From JAJYSO01 sp964451785 (GTDB lineage: Bacteria > Bacteroidota > Bacteroidia > Flavobacteriales > Flavobacteriaceae), in contig CAYVJG010000027.1 of NCBI GenBank assembly GCA_964451785.1, forward strand, positions 1 to 42,368: a stretch of 42,368 nt of DNA. The letters are read 5' to 3'. Shown here in pieces: positions 15,233 through 23,759 of this stretch; the stretch's first letter is position 1; each line of letters begins with the position of its first letter. Made by a program: the position numbers and the translations under genes. Below the pieces are notes generated by a model. It saw only the letters and a program-made list of their open reading frames with translations, ran no database searches and was not told the DNA's origin.

Positions 15233-18022
15233 TCAATTGTCTTTTAAAAATTGTCGTAAAACATATTGTAATATTCCTTCGTTGCGGTAATATTCAATTT
15301 CTATAGGCGAATCTAGTCTTACAATCGCTTTAAATTTCGTTTCATGTCCAGCTTCATTTTTAGCGATAACATCTATTTTTTTATGAGGGGTCAAGTTATC
15401 GGCGATTCCTGTAAAGCTATAGCTCTCTGTTCCAGTTAACCCCAGTGATTTAGCCGTTTCACCCGGCAAAAATTCTAGTGGCAACACACCTAAATCCATC
15501 AAGTTACTGCGGTGAATACGCTCAAAACTTTCGGCAAGTACGGCTTTAATCCCTAAGAGATAAGTTCCTTTAGCAGCCCAATCTCGAGAAGATCCGCTAC
15601 CGTATTCTTTTCCAGCCAGCACTACAAGTGGCGTTTGATCTGCTTTATATTTTTGAGCGGCATCATATACGGTCATTTCTTCACCTGTAGGCAAATATTT
15701 GGTATAGCCACCTTCTTTATCCACCAACTGATTTTTAATACGTACATTGGCAAAGGTTCCACGCACCATCACCTCATCATTACCGCGTCTTGAACCGTAA
15801 GAATTAAAGTTTTCAGGTTTTACACCTCTCGAAATTAAATATTGACCGGCTGATGAAAATTTACTAAATCGACCTGCAGGCGAAATGTGATCTGTTGTAA
15901 TACTTTCACCTAAGACTAACAAGGCTCTTGCCTCTTTGATATCGTGTAAATCTTCAGGTTCTTCTGAAATATTTTCAAAGAACGGGATTTCTTTAATATA
16001 GGTTGATTCGGCATTCCAAGAATAGACTTTTTCTTCACCGACATTTAGGTTGCGCCAAATCTCATTTCCGGCAAAAATTTCGCCGTAATTTTTATCGAAA
16101 TCAGCAGGAGAAAGTACTTCACTCATCACCGCGTTAATTTCGTCATTTGATGGCCAAATATCTTTGAGGTAAACGGGTTGTTGATTGCGGTCATAACTGA
16201 TTGGCTCATTGACCAAATCAATATCTACACGGCCGGCAATGGCATAAGCTACAACCAACATTGGCGACATCAAGAAATTCATTTTAACTTTAGGGTGTAC
16301 CCTCGCTTCAAAGTTGCGATTACCAGACAATACTGAAGTCACCACCAAATCATACTTATCGACAGCTTCGCTAATTTTAGGTGGTAAAGGACCTGAATTT
16401 CCGATACATGAAGTACAACCATAACCTACTAAATGAAAGCCGAGTGCCTCAAAATCTTTCATCAAATCAGCTCTATTCAAGTAATCGGTAACGACTTTTG
16501 AGCCTGGTGCCAAAGAGGTTTTCACCCAAGGCTGCGTATCGATTCCTTTGATTCGCGCATTGCGAGCCACCAATCCTGCGCCTAACATCACATAAGGATT
16601 TGAGGTGTTAGTACAAGAAGTAATTGCGGCAATAGCTACGGATCCATCAGAGAGTTCAAATTTATCGTGTCCGCGGTTAATCCAAACGGTGCGCAAATCG
16701 TTTTCATCTTCTTCAATAACGGCAGGGATTCCCGTTTCTTTTGGTGGCGCTTTTACAGTGCCGCGTCCACCTTCTGCTCCCCAGCGATCAATTGAATTGC
16801 GATAGGCGCGATCATCCGGTTCAATATAATCGCGATCAAATTCATCTTTGAGTAAATCTTTAAACTTAGACTTGAGGTTTTTCATCAAGATTTTATCCTG
16901 AGGTCGTTTAGGCCCAGCTACCGAAGGTTCTATCTTTGAAACATCCACCTCAACTACTGAAGAGTAATTAATCTCATCAGTATGTTCACGCCATAATTTA
17001 TTAGCCTTACAATAAGCCTCTACTCGCTCAACCACTTCTTCAGGGCGATTGGTTTGGCGCATGTAGTCAAGTGTTTTATCGTCAATTGGGAAATAGGTTA
17101 CTGTACATCCAAATTCAGGCGACATATTACCTATAGTGGCGCGATCAGGGACAGATAGATAATCTAAGCCATCACCAAACACCTCAACAAATTTACCTAC
17201 TACACCGTGTTTGCGCAAAGCTTCGGCAATGTTGAGCACTAAATCAGTAGTGGTAACACCAACAGACAGCTTGCCAGTTAATTTAAGACCGACAACTTGA
17301 GGCATTATAAAATAAATAGGTTGACCTAAAATAGCGGCTTCGGCTTCAATACCTCCAACACCCCAACCGACAACACCAATGCCATTAACCATAGGCGTAT
17401 GACTATCAGTACCGACTAAGGTATCCGGAAAAAGTTGACCATTGCGTTCAATAACGCCTTGTGCAAAATATTCAAGATTAACTTGATGACAAATTCCCAT
17501 ACCTGGAGGAACAACTCTAAAGTTATCAAAGGCTTTTTGCGCCCATTTCAGAAAGGTGTAGCGTTCAATATTGCGTTCATACTCCACTTCCATATTGCGT
17601 TGGTAAGAGTAATCTGTAGCAAAATAATCAACTTGCACAGAGTGATCCACTACCAAATCGACCGGAATAAGCGGGTTGATTTTGTCGGGGTCTTTTTGTT
17701 TTCGAGCCACTTCAGAACGCAGAGCTGCAATATCGACCACTGCCGGCACTCCAGTAAAATCCTGCATAAGGACGCGAGCAGGTTTATAAGGAATGTTTTT
17801 ATTGTCGGTATTGGGTTCCCACTGCAGCAGGTTTTCGATGTGTTGCTTTGTGACGGCAAAATCATCAAAATTTCTCAAGGCATTTTCTAGCAAAATACGA
17901 ATTGAAAAAGGCATCTTGGCGATGAGGTATCCTTGTTTTTCTAATTCGGATAAGCTGAAATATTCCAATTTTTTACCTTGAAGATCTAAAGTTTTTTTGA
18001 CTTGAAAAGGATCGTTTGACAT
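15233..18022 (-). CDS. acnA: Aconitate hydratase (AcnA/IRP1 type)
   Basis: A 929-residue TCA-cycle enzyme that interconverts citrate and isocitrate through a [4Fe-4S] cluster. Cluster cysteines are visible in AAITSCTNTSNPYVM (about residue 467) and YGCTSCIGNSGPL (about 533-545). DSHTPMVNGIGVVGWGVGG and KEYGSGSSRDWAAKG are the other family signatures. The N-terminal layout and length fit AcnA, not AcnB. It lies 70 bp after RIC, an iron-sulfur repair protein, on the same strand. Aconitase is a classic NO and superoxide target, so the pairing makes sense. It may be read from the cupin-RIC promoter as well as its own. Confidence 0.96.
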   Translation of the reverse strand: MSNDPFQVKKTLDLQGKKLEYFSLSELEKQGYLIAKMPFSIRILLENALRNFDDFAVTKQHIENLLQWEPNTDNKNIPYKPARVLMQDFTGVPAVVDIAALRSEVARKQKDPDKINPLIPVDLVVDHSVQVDYFATDYSYQRNMEVEYERNIERYTFLKWAQKAFDNFRVVPPGMGICHQVNLEYFAQGVIERNGQLFPDTLVGTDSHTPMVNGIGVVGWGVGGIEAEAAILGQPIYFIMPQVVGLKLTGKLSVGVTTTDLVLNIAEALRKHGVVGKFVEVFGDGLDYLSVPDRATIGNMSPEFGCTVTYFPIDDKTLDYMRQTNRPEEVVERVEAYCKANKLWREHTDEINYSSVVEVDVSKIEPSVAGPKRPQDKILMKNLKSKFKDLLKDEFDRDYIEPDDRAYRNSIDRWGAEGGRGTVKAPPKETGIPAVIEEDENDLRTVWINRGHDKFELSDGSVAIAAITSCTNTSNPYVMLGAGLVARNARIKGIDTQPWVKTSLAPGSKVVTDYLNRADLMKDFEALGFHLVGYGCTSCIGNSGPLPPKISEAVDKYDLVVTSVLSGNRNFEARVHPKVKMNFLMSPMLVVAYAIAGRVDIDLVNEPISYDRNQQPVYLKDIWPSNDEINAVMSEVLSPADFDKNYGEIFAGNEIWRNLNVGEEKVYSWNAESTYIKEIPFFENISEEPEDLHDIKEARALLVLGESITTDHISPAGRFSKFSSAGQYLISRGVKPENFNSYGSRRGNDEVMVRGTFANVRIKNQLVDKEGGYTKYLPTGEEMTVYDAAQKYKADQTPLVVLAGKEYGSGSSRDWAAKGTYLLGIKAVLAESFERIHRSNLMDLGVLPLEFLPGETAKSLGLTGTESYSFTGIADNLTPHKKIDVIAKNEAGHETKFKAIVRLDSPIEIEYYRNEGILQYVLRQFLKDN

Positions 18023-18092
18023 GGTTTATAGTTTATGTGATTAAATTTTATCAACTTAAAAAGCCATGCTCACGCTGTGCAAGTTTATTGAG

Positions 18093-18812
18093 CTAGGCCA
18101 TCAGTTCTTTTTCAAGCGCTACCGCTTTAGGAAACAAAATGTTGTTTTCTAAATGGATGTGCTTGTGTAAATCGTCTTCATACTCTTGTAATAATCCAAG
18201 CGTTACACGATAGGTATTACAGCCATCAGCAGGCAAGGTATAATCATTGCTCAACTCGGCAATTTTTCTAAAAGCTTCTCCCTGGTCATCGTGTTCATGC
18301 ATCATCATGTTGACAGGATTTTCAACAGAACGACCGAGCTGAGGGGTAACCCTTTCTGCTTGCGCTTTCACTAACTTTTTGATAAATGGAAAAAGAATTA
18401 GCTCTTCTTTTTTCATATGGGCTGACATATCGCCGGCTACTTGATCAAAAAGTGATTTTATTTCCAAAAGTTCAGGATGATGCTTGCCGTGTACTTTTGC
18501 TATTTTATCTAAGTAAGGTTTGAGCACCGGAATTTGTTTTTCGCAATAACGGTGATGAGTTTTGACAACATAATCAGCCAATAAGTCCAATGGCCACGAT
18601 TCAAAATCAATTGCTCCTTCTGCCTTTACTTCTTGCACTTTGGCGATTTCATCAAACAAGGCTTGTGCGTCTAAGTTTTTTTCATCAGCCACTTGTTGAA
18701 CGGTTCTCCCGCCATTACAACAAAAATCAATTTTATGGTCTTTAAATATTTGCGCTGTTCTATAATCTTCAGCAACAATTTGACCTACTGATTTATCCAT
18801 TACCTTATCCAT
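18093..18812 (-). CDS. ric: RIC/ScdA iron-sulfur cluster repair diiron protein
   Basis: A 239-residue protein with the N-terminal DUF542 domain (GQIVAEDYRTAQIFKDHKID, then FCCNGG) and a C-terminal hemerythrin-like diiron domain. Candidate ligands are HHRYCEKQ (near 84), HGKHHPELLEI (near 103), HMKKEELILFPF (near 133), HEHDDQGEAFRK and HLENNILFP. RIC (YtfE/ScdA) restores clusters damaged by NO or peroxide. A second ATG lies four codons in (18800). It is 26 bp after a cupin whose promoter carries the same 20-base site as the Rrf2 operon, and it precedes aconitase. Confidence 0.93.
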   Translation of the reverse strand: MDKVMDKSVGQIVAEDYRTAQIFKDHKIDFCCNGGRTVQQVADEKNLDAQALFDEIAKVQEVKAEGAIDFESWPLDLLADYVVKTHHRYCEKQIPVLKPYLDKIAKVHGKHHPELLEIKSLFDQVAGDMSAHMKKEELILFPFIKKLVKAQAERVTPQLGRSVENPVNMMMHEHDDQGEAFRKIAELSNDYTLPADGCNTYRVTLGLLQEYEDDLHKHIHLENNILFPKAVALEKELMA

Positions 18813-18838
18813 AACTCTAATTTACAAATTATTATTGA

Positions 18839-19147
18839 TTAAACATTGGTTTCTTTAGGAAATTCAATTTCTGCATTTACAGGTAGTACTACTACTGCTT
18901 GAAAATCTGTTTTAACTTCAAGACTGTGCTCTTGCGCTTTAGGCAATATAAACACATCTCCTATCGTCAAAACATGATCATCATCGGTGGTTTTTAAGAT
19001 AACTTCTCCCGTTTTTACGATAATTACCGCTTCTTCTGTAGCGTGATGAACAGGCATTTGCACACCAGATTTTGCGTTGACCTGTAATGTTTTGAACGCT
19101 TGACCTACACCCAGTGGTGACATATCAGGCTTGTTGTTATTTTTCAT
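18839..19147 (-). CDS. Small cupin-domain protein upstream of RIC
   Basis: A 102-residue single cupin barrel. The metal motif is MPVHHATEEAVIIVKTGEVI (about residues 36-55), HH plus E, with the late His in PKAQEHSLEV (about 79). It probably binds a transition metal. It is the first gene of the cupin-RIC operon, 26 bp before RIC, under a TTTG-N21-TATATTTG promoter. Function unknown; by position an NO- or iron-related stress role is likely. Confidence 0.82.
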   Translation of the reverse strand: MKNNNKPDMSPLGVGQAFKTLQVNAKSGVQMPVHHATEEAVIIVKTGEVILKTTDDDHVLTIGDVFILPKAQEHSLEVKTDFQAVVVLPVNAEIEFPKETNV

Positions 19148-19191
19148 ATGAAATACAATTTACAGCATTAAACATCTCGTTATTTTCAATA

Positions 19192-19224
19192 CAAATATAG
19201 AGAATAATTTTTATTTCGGACAAA
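19192..19224 (-). promoter_or_regulatory. Promoter of the cupin-RIC operon
   Basis: Leftward TTTG (-33, 19221-19224), 21 bases, then TATATTTG (-7, 19192-19199), matching the Bacteroidota sigma-A consensus. The -33 element lies within the shared 20-base site. Confidence 0.7.
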
Positions 19225-19237
19225 TTTATCTTTAATA
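19218..19237. promoter_or_regulatory. Shared operator candidate, site 1 (Rrf2/NsrR-like regulon)
   Basis: GGACAAATTTATCTTTAATA is identical over 20 bases to 29313-29332 upstream of the Rrf2 gene. The core GACAAATTTATC is nearly palindromic. It overlaps the -33 element and lies 18 bases beyond the -7 box here versus 17 at the other promoter, a placement that suits repression. Confidence 0.65.
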
Positions 19238-19287
19238 AAAAAATAAACATACACATACCTAATTACCAATTCGTTATAAACAAAAAA

Positions 19288-19321
19288 AACTTGCTCAAGC
19301 TTAAAATAAGCTCAGCAAGTT
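19288..19321 (-). terminator. Terminator upstream of the cupin-RIC operon
   Basis: AACTTGCT and AGCAAGTT enclose an inner AGCTTA/TAAGCT pair. Reading leftward the stem is followed by a run of T. It probably ends the transcript of the azurin gene at 19538-20011, with the repeat at 19323-19477 in between. Confidence 0.7.
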
Positions 19322-19322
19322 A

Positions 19323-19477
19323 TACCAATCAGAATTATTTTTTAGTCCGATTTATATCACTACATGACAAAATTAACAACGAAATATTTTCTTGATTTTT
19401 GCCCTGGCCTTAAAGAGTAAAATCAAGAAAAACAGGACCCCTTTCGAAATTGGACTATATAATTTGTCTATACGATA
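19323..19477 (-). repeat. MITE-like element, copy in reverse orientation
   Basis: It starts TACCAATCAGAATTATTTTTTAG then TCCGATTTATA, and its right end read leftward is TATCGTATAGACAAATTATA then TAGTCCAATTTCG, matching both ends of copies A-C. The core is different and contains its own inverted repeat (TTTTCTTGATTTT / AAAATCAAGAAAA). It fills most of the 390 bp gap 19148-19537, together with the promoter and terminator. Confidence 0.7.
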
Positions 19478-19537
19478 TCAGCTGTAAATAGCTTCAGCAT
19501 AGAGTTTGACTGCTAACTGAAGTTAAAAGTAAAAACT

Positions 19538-20011
19538 TTATTCTTTTACAGTTAAAGTTCCTTTCATACCTGCATAAAAGTGCCCTGGATAAGTACAAAG
19601 AAACATGTATTTACTCGGTTTTTTTGGTGCAATAAAGGTGACCTCAACCGTTTCTCCTCCAGCTGCCATTTTAGTATGCGCAATAACCTGATCTTCCATA
19701 TCTGGAGCGATGTAATCGTTATAGGCATATTTTTCAGATTTTTCAACAAACTTTTTAACATCGGCTGTTTGTTTGAGCAGCACCCAGTTATGAGACATTT
19801 GTTTAGCGGTAAATTCACTCACCGTAGACAAACGAATAGTCACTTTTTGCCCAGGTTTTACCACTATATTGGTAAGATTATAAGACATGGAGTTTAGCGC
19901 TTTAATTTCAATAACCTTAGCCTCCTGCGCTTGCAAGTTGGCTGAAAGAAAGAAGCAGAAAAACCCCACAAACACACCTAGAATCGTCGAAATAGATTTA
20001 AATTGTTTCAT
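19538..20011 (-). CDS. Azurin-like type 1 copper protein 1
   Basis: A 157-residue exported cupredoxin. Residues 1-28 form a signal peptide (hydrophobic stretch, then SANLQAQ). Copper ligands can be placed: His in KQMSHNWVLL, Cys and His in MFLCTYPGHFYAGMKG, with Met in the same loop. It likely carries electrons in the periplasm to copper enzymes such as the neighbouring nitrite reductase. It is about 160 bp downstream of a second azurin, behind a stem-loop. The two differ through much of the middle, so the duplication is old. Confidence 0.9.
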   Translation of the reverse strand: MKQFKSISTILGVFVGFFCFFLSANLQAQEAKVIEIKALNSMSYNLTNIVVKPGQKVTIRLSTVSEFTAKQMSHNWVLLKQTADVKKFVEKSEKYAYNDYIAPDMEDQVIAHTKMAAGGETVEVTFIAPKKPSKYMFLCTYPGHFYAGMKGTLTVKE

Positions 20012-20098
20012 GGTTTAAGAATTAGAGAGAGATAAAAAAACTTGTAAGTATAGCTTTAGCGGTAAGTAATGGTTGAACCTAAACGAAATCAATTTTTA

Positions 20099-20150
20099 AA
20101 ACACAGACTTGCAAAAGGAATTCATTTATTTCTTGTACAAGTCTGTGTTA
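20099..20150 (-). terminator. Stem-loop after azurin 2
   Basis: AACACAGACTTG and CAAGTCTGTGTT form a perfect 12 bp stem with a loop of about 26 nt; short T and A runs flank it. It lies between the two azurin genes and probably ends the nirK-azurin 2 transcript. Confidence 0.6.
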
Positions 20151-20172
20151 TTTTAAAAACGTTAATCGGCCA

Positions 20173-20637
20173 TTATTTTACCGTCAACACGCCTTTCATT
20201 CCTGACACAAAGTGACCAGGGAAAGTACATATATATTCGTAATTACCAGGTTCAGTTGGCGCTGTAAAAGTCACTTCTACAGTTTGACCTCCAGAGGCCA
20301 ATTTAGTTTGAGCCAAAACATCACTTTGTTTAGCCGGATCGATATATTCATTATCTTTATGGCTTATTCCTGCCATAATAAACGCTTTAGCATCCACTCC
20401 TTTTTTTAGCAATACAAAGTTGTGAGACATTGCTGCCGCAGGAAAACTACTAACTGTTTTTAACTTTACAGTAATTTTTTCACCAGGTTTAGCAGTGATT
20501 TGTTCAACACTAAAACGCATTTGATTTGTTCCTTCCATCTCAATAACGCGTTGAGCAAAGGTATTTGCTGAGCATAAAAACGCGCAAATCATAAAGAACA
20601 TTACAGAGATTTTTGAGGTTTTTGTGAGAGTTAACAT
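20173..20637 (-). CDS. Azurin-like type 1 copper protein 2
   Basis: A 154-residue exported cupredoxin starting at ATG 20637 (MLTLTKTSKISVMFF); the in-frame TTG three codons upstream is less likely. The signal peptide ends near SANTFAQ. Ligands: His in AAAMSHNFVLL, and Cys/His/Met in YICTFPGHFVSGMKG. It lies 42 bp after nirK on the same strand, so it is probably its direct electron donor, as azurins and pseudoazurins are for copper nitrite reductases in other denitrifiers. Confidence 0.92.
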   Translation of the reverse strand: MLTLTKTSKISVMFFMICAFLCSANTFAQRVIEMEGTNQMRFSVEQITAKPGEKITVKLKTVSSFPAAAMSHNFVLLKKGVDAKAFIMAGISHKDNEYIDPAKQSDVLAQTKLASGGQTVEVTFTAPTEPGNYEYICTFPGHFVSGMKGVLTVK

Positions 20638-20679
20638 AATTGACAATTAATTTAATTATTAAAATTATTAAGGTTAAAA

Positions 20680-21789
20680 TTATCCGTTAAAATCGGGGTC
20701 AAAAATAGAGGTATCCGGCTCTCCTTCTACAACTATATCGCCACCCATGCCTTTTGATTCAACTCTACTGAGCGCATGATCGACAAGGTGAATAGTTGAA
20801 GGCACAGGGAAATCTAATTCAAAGACACCACATGAGCCTGGAGGCACACCCACCGTTTGTACATAACGCTCAGGAGTACTTGCCAAAGCCCCTTCACGCC
20901 ACACTTTGGTAAACACATTACCAATAGGGTGAAAACTCGAAGCTAAATTAGGGCCGCCATTAACAAAAAAGATCCGCGCTGTTTCTCCTTTTTTTACTTT
21001 CATAGCGCCGTATTTTCCTTCAGTTAATGCGCCTTTTTCGCCATTGAGTAACACGTAGTCCGCATCTTCATTACGCATTTTGTCAAAGTCAAATTCTTTC
21101 AAGCCTTTTTCACCGGCATTGCCTTTTATATAGACTTCATTTTGACCGACATAGAATTCGTGATCCACTTTAGGCAATCCTTCTTCAGGTTCTACCAAAA
21201 GTATGCCATACATTCCGCTACTGATATGTTGATCCATAGCCGGCACCGCACAATGGTATATGAATGCCCCTGGATACATGGCTTTAAAGCGAATAGATTG
21301 TTGTGAACCTGGCGTTACAAAAGTTGCCATTGCTCCCCCACCGGTACCATACACGGCATGAATATCAATATTGTGTAACATCATATTGTGAACGGATGAC
21401 TTTAAGGTTAGCTCAACCGTATCGCCACGCCTTACACGAATCATTGGACCAGGAACTTGCCCGCCAAAGGTCATATAGTGAAATTTAACACCTGGCTCAA
21501 TTTCGGCCAAAACCTCTACCGCCTCTAATTCTACTTTGACAGTTGTAGGCCGCCTACGTTTAATAGGAGGAGGTAAAATTGTAGGGTCAGCTGCAACTCT
21601 GTTAGCAAAGGTCATTGCTGCCATTTGCGCTTTAAATGATGAGACAGGATTATCTAGCGGTTTTGCCTGCGCTCCCTCAACAAATGGTAACCCGAAAGAA
21701 GATAGCAAGCTACCTCCTATAATAGCTCCGCCGGCATTACGCATAAATTCCTTACGAGAGTACTTTTTTCGGTCTGATCCTGTTTTCAT
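20680..21789 (-). CDS. nirK: Copper-containing nitrite reductase
   Basis: A 369-residue two-cupredoxin enzyme reducing nitrite to NO. It has a Tat-like signal (SRKEFM at 11-16, then a Gly/Ala-rich hydrophobic stretch). Type 1 copper ligands fit H139, C180, H188 and M193. Type 2 ligands fit H144, H179 and H338 (VDHAL). D142 and H287 are the catalytic pair. The VDHAL form resembles the AniA-like branch. First gene of a nirK-azurin unit. No haem or second-copper extension is fused. It supplies the NO that the rest of this region is equipped to handle. Confidence 0.95.
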   Translation of the reverse strand: MKTGSDRKKYSRKEFMRNAGGAIIGGSLLSSFGLPFVEGAQAKPLDNPVSSFKAQMAAMTFANRVAADPTILPPPIKRRRPTTVKVELEAVEVLAEIEPGVKFHYMTFGGQVPGPMIRVRRGDTVELTLKSSVHNMMLHNIDIHAVYGTGGGAMATFVTPGSQQSIRFKAMYPGAFIYHCAVPAMDQHISSGMYGILLVEPEEGLPKVDHEFYVGQNEVYIKGNAGEKGLKEFDFDKMRNEDADYVLLNGEKGALTEGKYGAMKVKKGETARIFFVNGGPNLASSFHPIGNVFTKVWREGALASTPERYVQTVGVPPGSCGVFELDFPVPSTIHLVDHALSRVESKGMGGDIVVEGEPDTSIFDPDFNG

Positions 21790-22213
21790 AGGTCATGTAT
21801 TTATCTATTGGATTAATATTATCTATATAAAAATAAGGTGTTTTTCCAATAAATCAAAATGCTAAGCATAAAACTTACAAAATTTACATCCTATTAATAA
21901 ACTGAATTTATTTCTAACATAAATTTAATTAAGATATTATGTAGCATTTAAATCTTATGCTACTCAAAAATACAAACAAAATCATTTAAAGACACATTTA
22001 TCCGTAATTATTTTTAAACATAAAAAAATACAATTAATTAACTATCAGATATTTATAAACACAATTCAAAATTATTTTAGACAAACATAAAATTTAGCGT
22101 TTGCTTAACCCCTGTTAAGTCGACTCTATTGAGGTTAATAACACAAAACTCTTCAAGCACTTGAGCAACTATGCGTTTAAAGTTCTTTATTTTTGTAATC
22201 TAAAGGCATTGAC
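21790..22213. other. AT-rich divergent intergenic region (nirK / pncB)
   Basis: No gene is visible in these 424 bp. A TATTTTTG box at 22188-22195 is a candidate -7 element for pncB, with a TTG 24 bases upstream, slightly wide. CTTAAC-CCCT-GTTAAG at 22104-22119 is a small perfect dyad. I found no TAnnTTTG box and no copy of the 20-base shared site in front of nirK, so its control is not apparent. Confidence 0.5.
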
Positions 22214-23623
22214 ATGACATTTAAGCAATCGGGATTATATACAGATTTATATCAGCTGGCCATGTGCCAGGCTTATTATTTTCACCAGTCACACCAAGAA
22301 CAAGTCGTTTTTGATTACTACTACCGCAAAATCCCTTTTAAAGGAGGCTATGTCATTTTTGCCGGACTACAAGATTTGTTAGACAGCCTAGCTGATTTTA
22401 GCTTTAGTGCAAATGATTTAGCTTATTTAGCTCAACAAGGATTTAAACCAGCGTTTCTTGAAGTTTTAAAAGACTTCAAATTTACAGGAAGCATCAGTGC
22501 GGTTAGAGAAGGTGAACTCGTATTCCCTAACACGCCTATTCTTCGTATTGAATCGACTATGCTTGAGGCGCAGCTCATAGAAACGATGCTCTTAAATATT
22601 TTAAATTTTCAATCCTTAATTGCTACAAAAGCTGGCCGAGTTAGAAGTATTGCTCCTGATAAAAATTTAAGTGAATTTGGGTTGCGACGCGCCCAAGGTT
22701 TAGGAGGCATTGCAGCTTCAAGAGCCACTATAATTGGGGGATTTGATTCTACCAGCAATGTTTATGCGGCTCAACACTATCAATTAAAATGTGTGGGCAC
22801 TATGGCGCACTCGTTTGTACAAATGTATGACGATGAGCTAACAGCCTTTAGGAAGTTTGCTGAAGCTAATCCTAAAAATTGCATTCTATTAGTTGACACC
22901 TACAACACCCTCAAAAGCGGGATTCCTAATGCGATTAAAGTAGCCTTAGAGATGCGTGCCCGAGGTGAAGAATTGTTTGGCATTCGTCTAGACAGTGGCG
23001 ATTTGTCTTATTTATCTCAAAAAACGCGAAAACTCTTAGATGAAGCTGACTTAACAAGCGTCAAAATTGCGGTATCTAATCAACTAGACGAATATGTAAT
23101 CCGCAGTCTTATTCATCAAGGCGCTCCTATTGATATTTTTGGCGTAGGCACCAATTTGGTAACCGGACAGCCAGATTCGGCGCTTGGTGGAGTTTATAAA
23201 CTAGCTGAAGTCAACGGACAAGCGCGCATCAAAATTTCTGACAATGTTGAAAAAACAACCTTGCCGTGCAAAAAGCAGGTTTATCGCTTATTAAATGAAG
23301 ATGGTACTTTAAGAGGTGCTGATGCTATTGGCTTAGCTGACCAACCTGTACCTAGCATGATAATTGACCCGCATAACCCACACAAACAAATGTCGTGTAA
23401 ACCTTTTAAAGCGGTGCCGCTCTTACAAATTGTATATCAAAACGAGCAACAAGTGTCAAAGCAGCACACCGTTGACGAGATAAAAACATACGCTTCAAAT
23501 CAGTTGAAAAAGTTACCTAAAGAGTACAAACGCTTTGAAAACCCACATCAATACAAAGTAGGGATTAGTCCTGAACTCAAAGTGATTAGAGACGAGTTGT
23601 ACACAAAACATTACACCTTATAA
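22214..23623 (+). CDS. pncB: Nicotinate phosphoribosyltransferase
   Basis: A 469-residue enzyme of the Preiss-Handler NAD salvage route, converting nicotinate and PRPP to nicotinate mononucleotide. Family marks are the N-terminal SGLYTDLYQLAMCQAYY, FGLRRAQG (active-site segment, about residues 155-162), FDSTSNVYAA, GTMAHSFVQ with the conserved His, and the late DIFGVGTNLVTG. Full length. It stands alone between divergent nirK and convergent tryptophan dioxygenase and is followed by strong terminators. Confidence 0.93.
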   Translation: MTFKQSGLYTDLYQLAMCQAYYFHQSHQEQVVFDYYYRKIPFKGGYVIFAGLQDLLDSLADFSFSANDLAYLAQQGFKPAFLEVLKDFKFTGSISAVREGELVFPNTPILRIESTMLEAQLIETMLLNILNFQSLIATKAGRVRSIAPDKNLSEFGLRRAQGLGGIAASRATIIGGFDSTSNVYAAQHYQLKCVGTMAHSFVQMYDDELTAFRKFAEANPKNCILLVDTYNTLKSGIPNAIKVALEMRARGEELFGIRLDSGDLSYLSQKTRKLLDEADLTSVKIAVSNQLDEYVIRSLIHQGAPIDIFGVGTNLVTGQPDSALGGVYKLAEVNGQARIKISDNVEKTTLPCKKQVYRLLNEDGTLRGADAIGLADQPVPSMIIDPHNPHKQMSCKPFKAVPLLQIVYQNEQQVSKQHTVDEIKTYASNQLKKLPKEYKRFENPHQYKVGISPELKVIRDELYTKHYTL

Positions 23624-23631
23624 ACATTCAT

Positions 23632-23653
23632 GAGACAATACGTGTATTGTCTC
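23632..23653. repeat. 22 bp palindrome after pncB
   Basis: GAGACAATAC, GT, GTATTGTCTC: a perfect 10 bp inverted repeat starting 8 bp after the pncB stop and directly before the larger terminator. Confidence 0.6.
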
Positions 23654-23655
23654 TA

Positions 23656-23697
23656 AAATCGGGCCGTTTCACAACAATTAGTGAAACGGCCCGATTT
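23656..23697. terminator. Bidirectional terminator between pncB and kynA
   Basis: AAATCGGGCCGTTTCAC and GTGAAACGGCCCGATTT form a perfect 17 bp stem with an 8 nt loop. It lies between two convergent genes. Confidence 0.9.
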
Positions 23698-23707
23698 ATT
23701 ATAATTT

Positions 23708-23735
23708 TCGTAGGTATAATTTGTTACCCACGGTA
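23708..23735. repeat. Relic of the MITE-like element
   Basis: GGTATAATTTGTTACCCACGGTATTATT resembles the internal part of the elements at 170-296 and 5511-5545 with a few changes. No intact end is seen. Confidence 0.4.
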
Positions 23736-23759
23736 TTATTTTCGATAGTCAGCTTCTAC

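Noticed and set aside
21303..21488. Opposite-strand frames over nirK, acnA, ccoN and other genes
   Set aside because: These frames have no start context, family motif or independent promoter and are shadows of the real genes.
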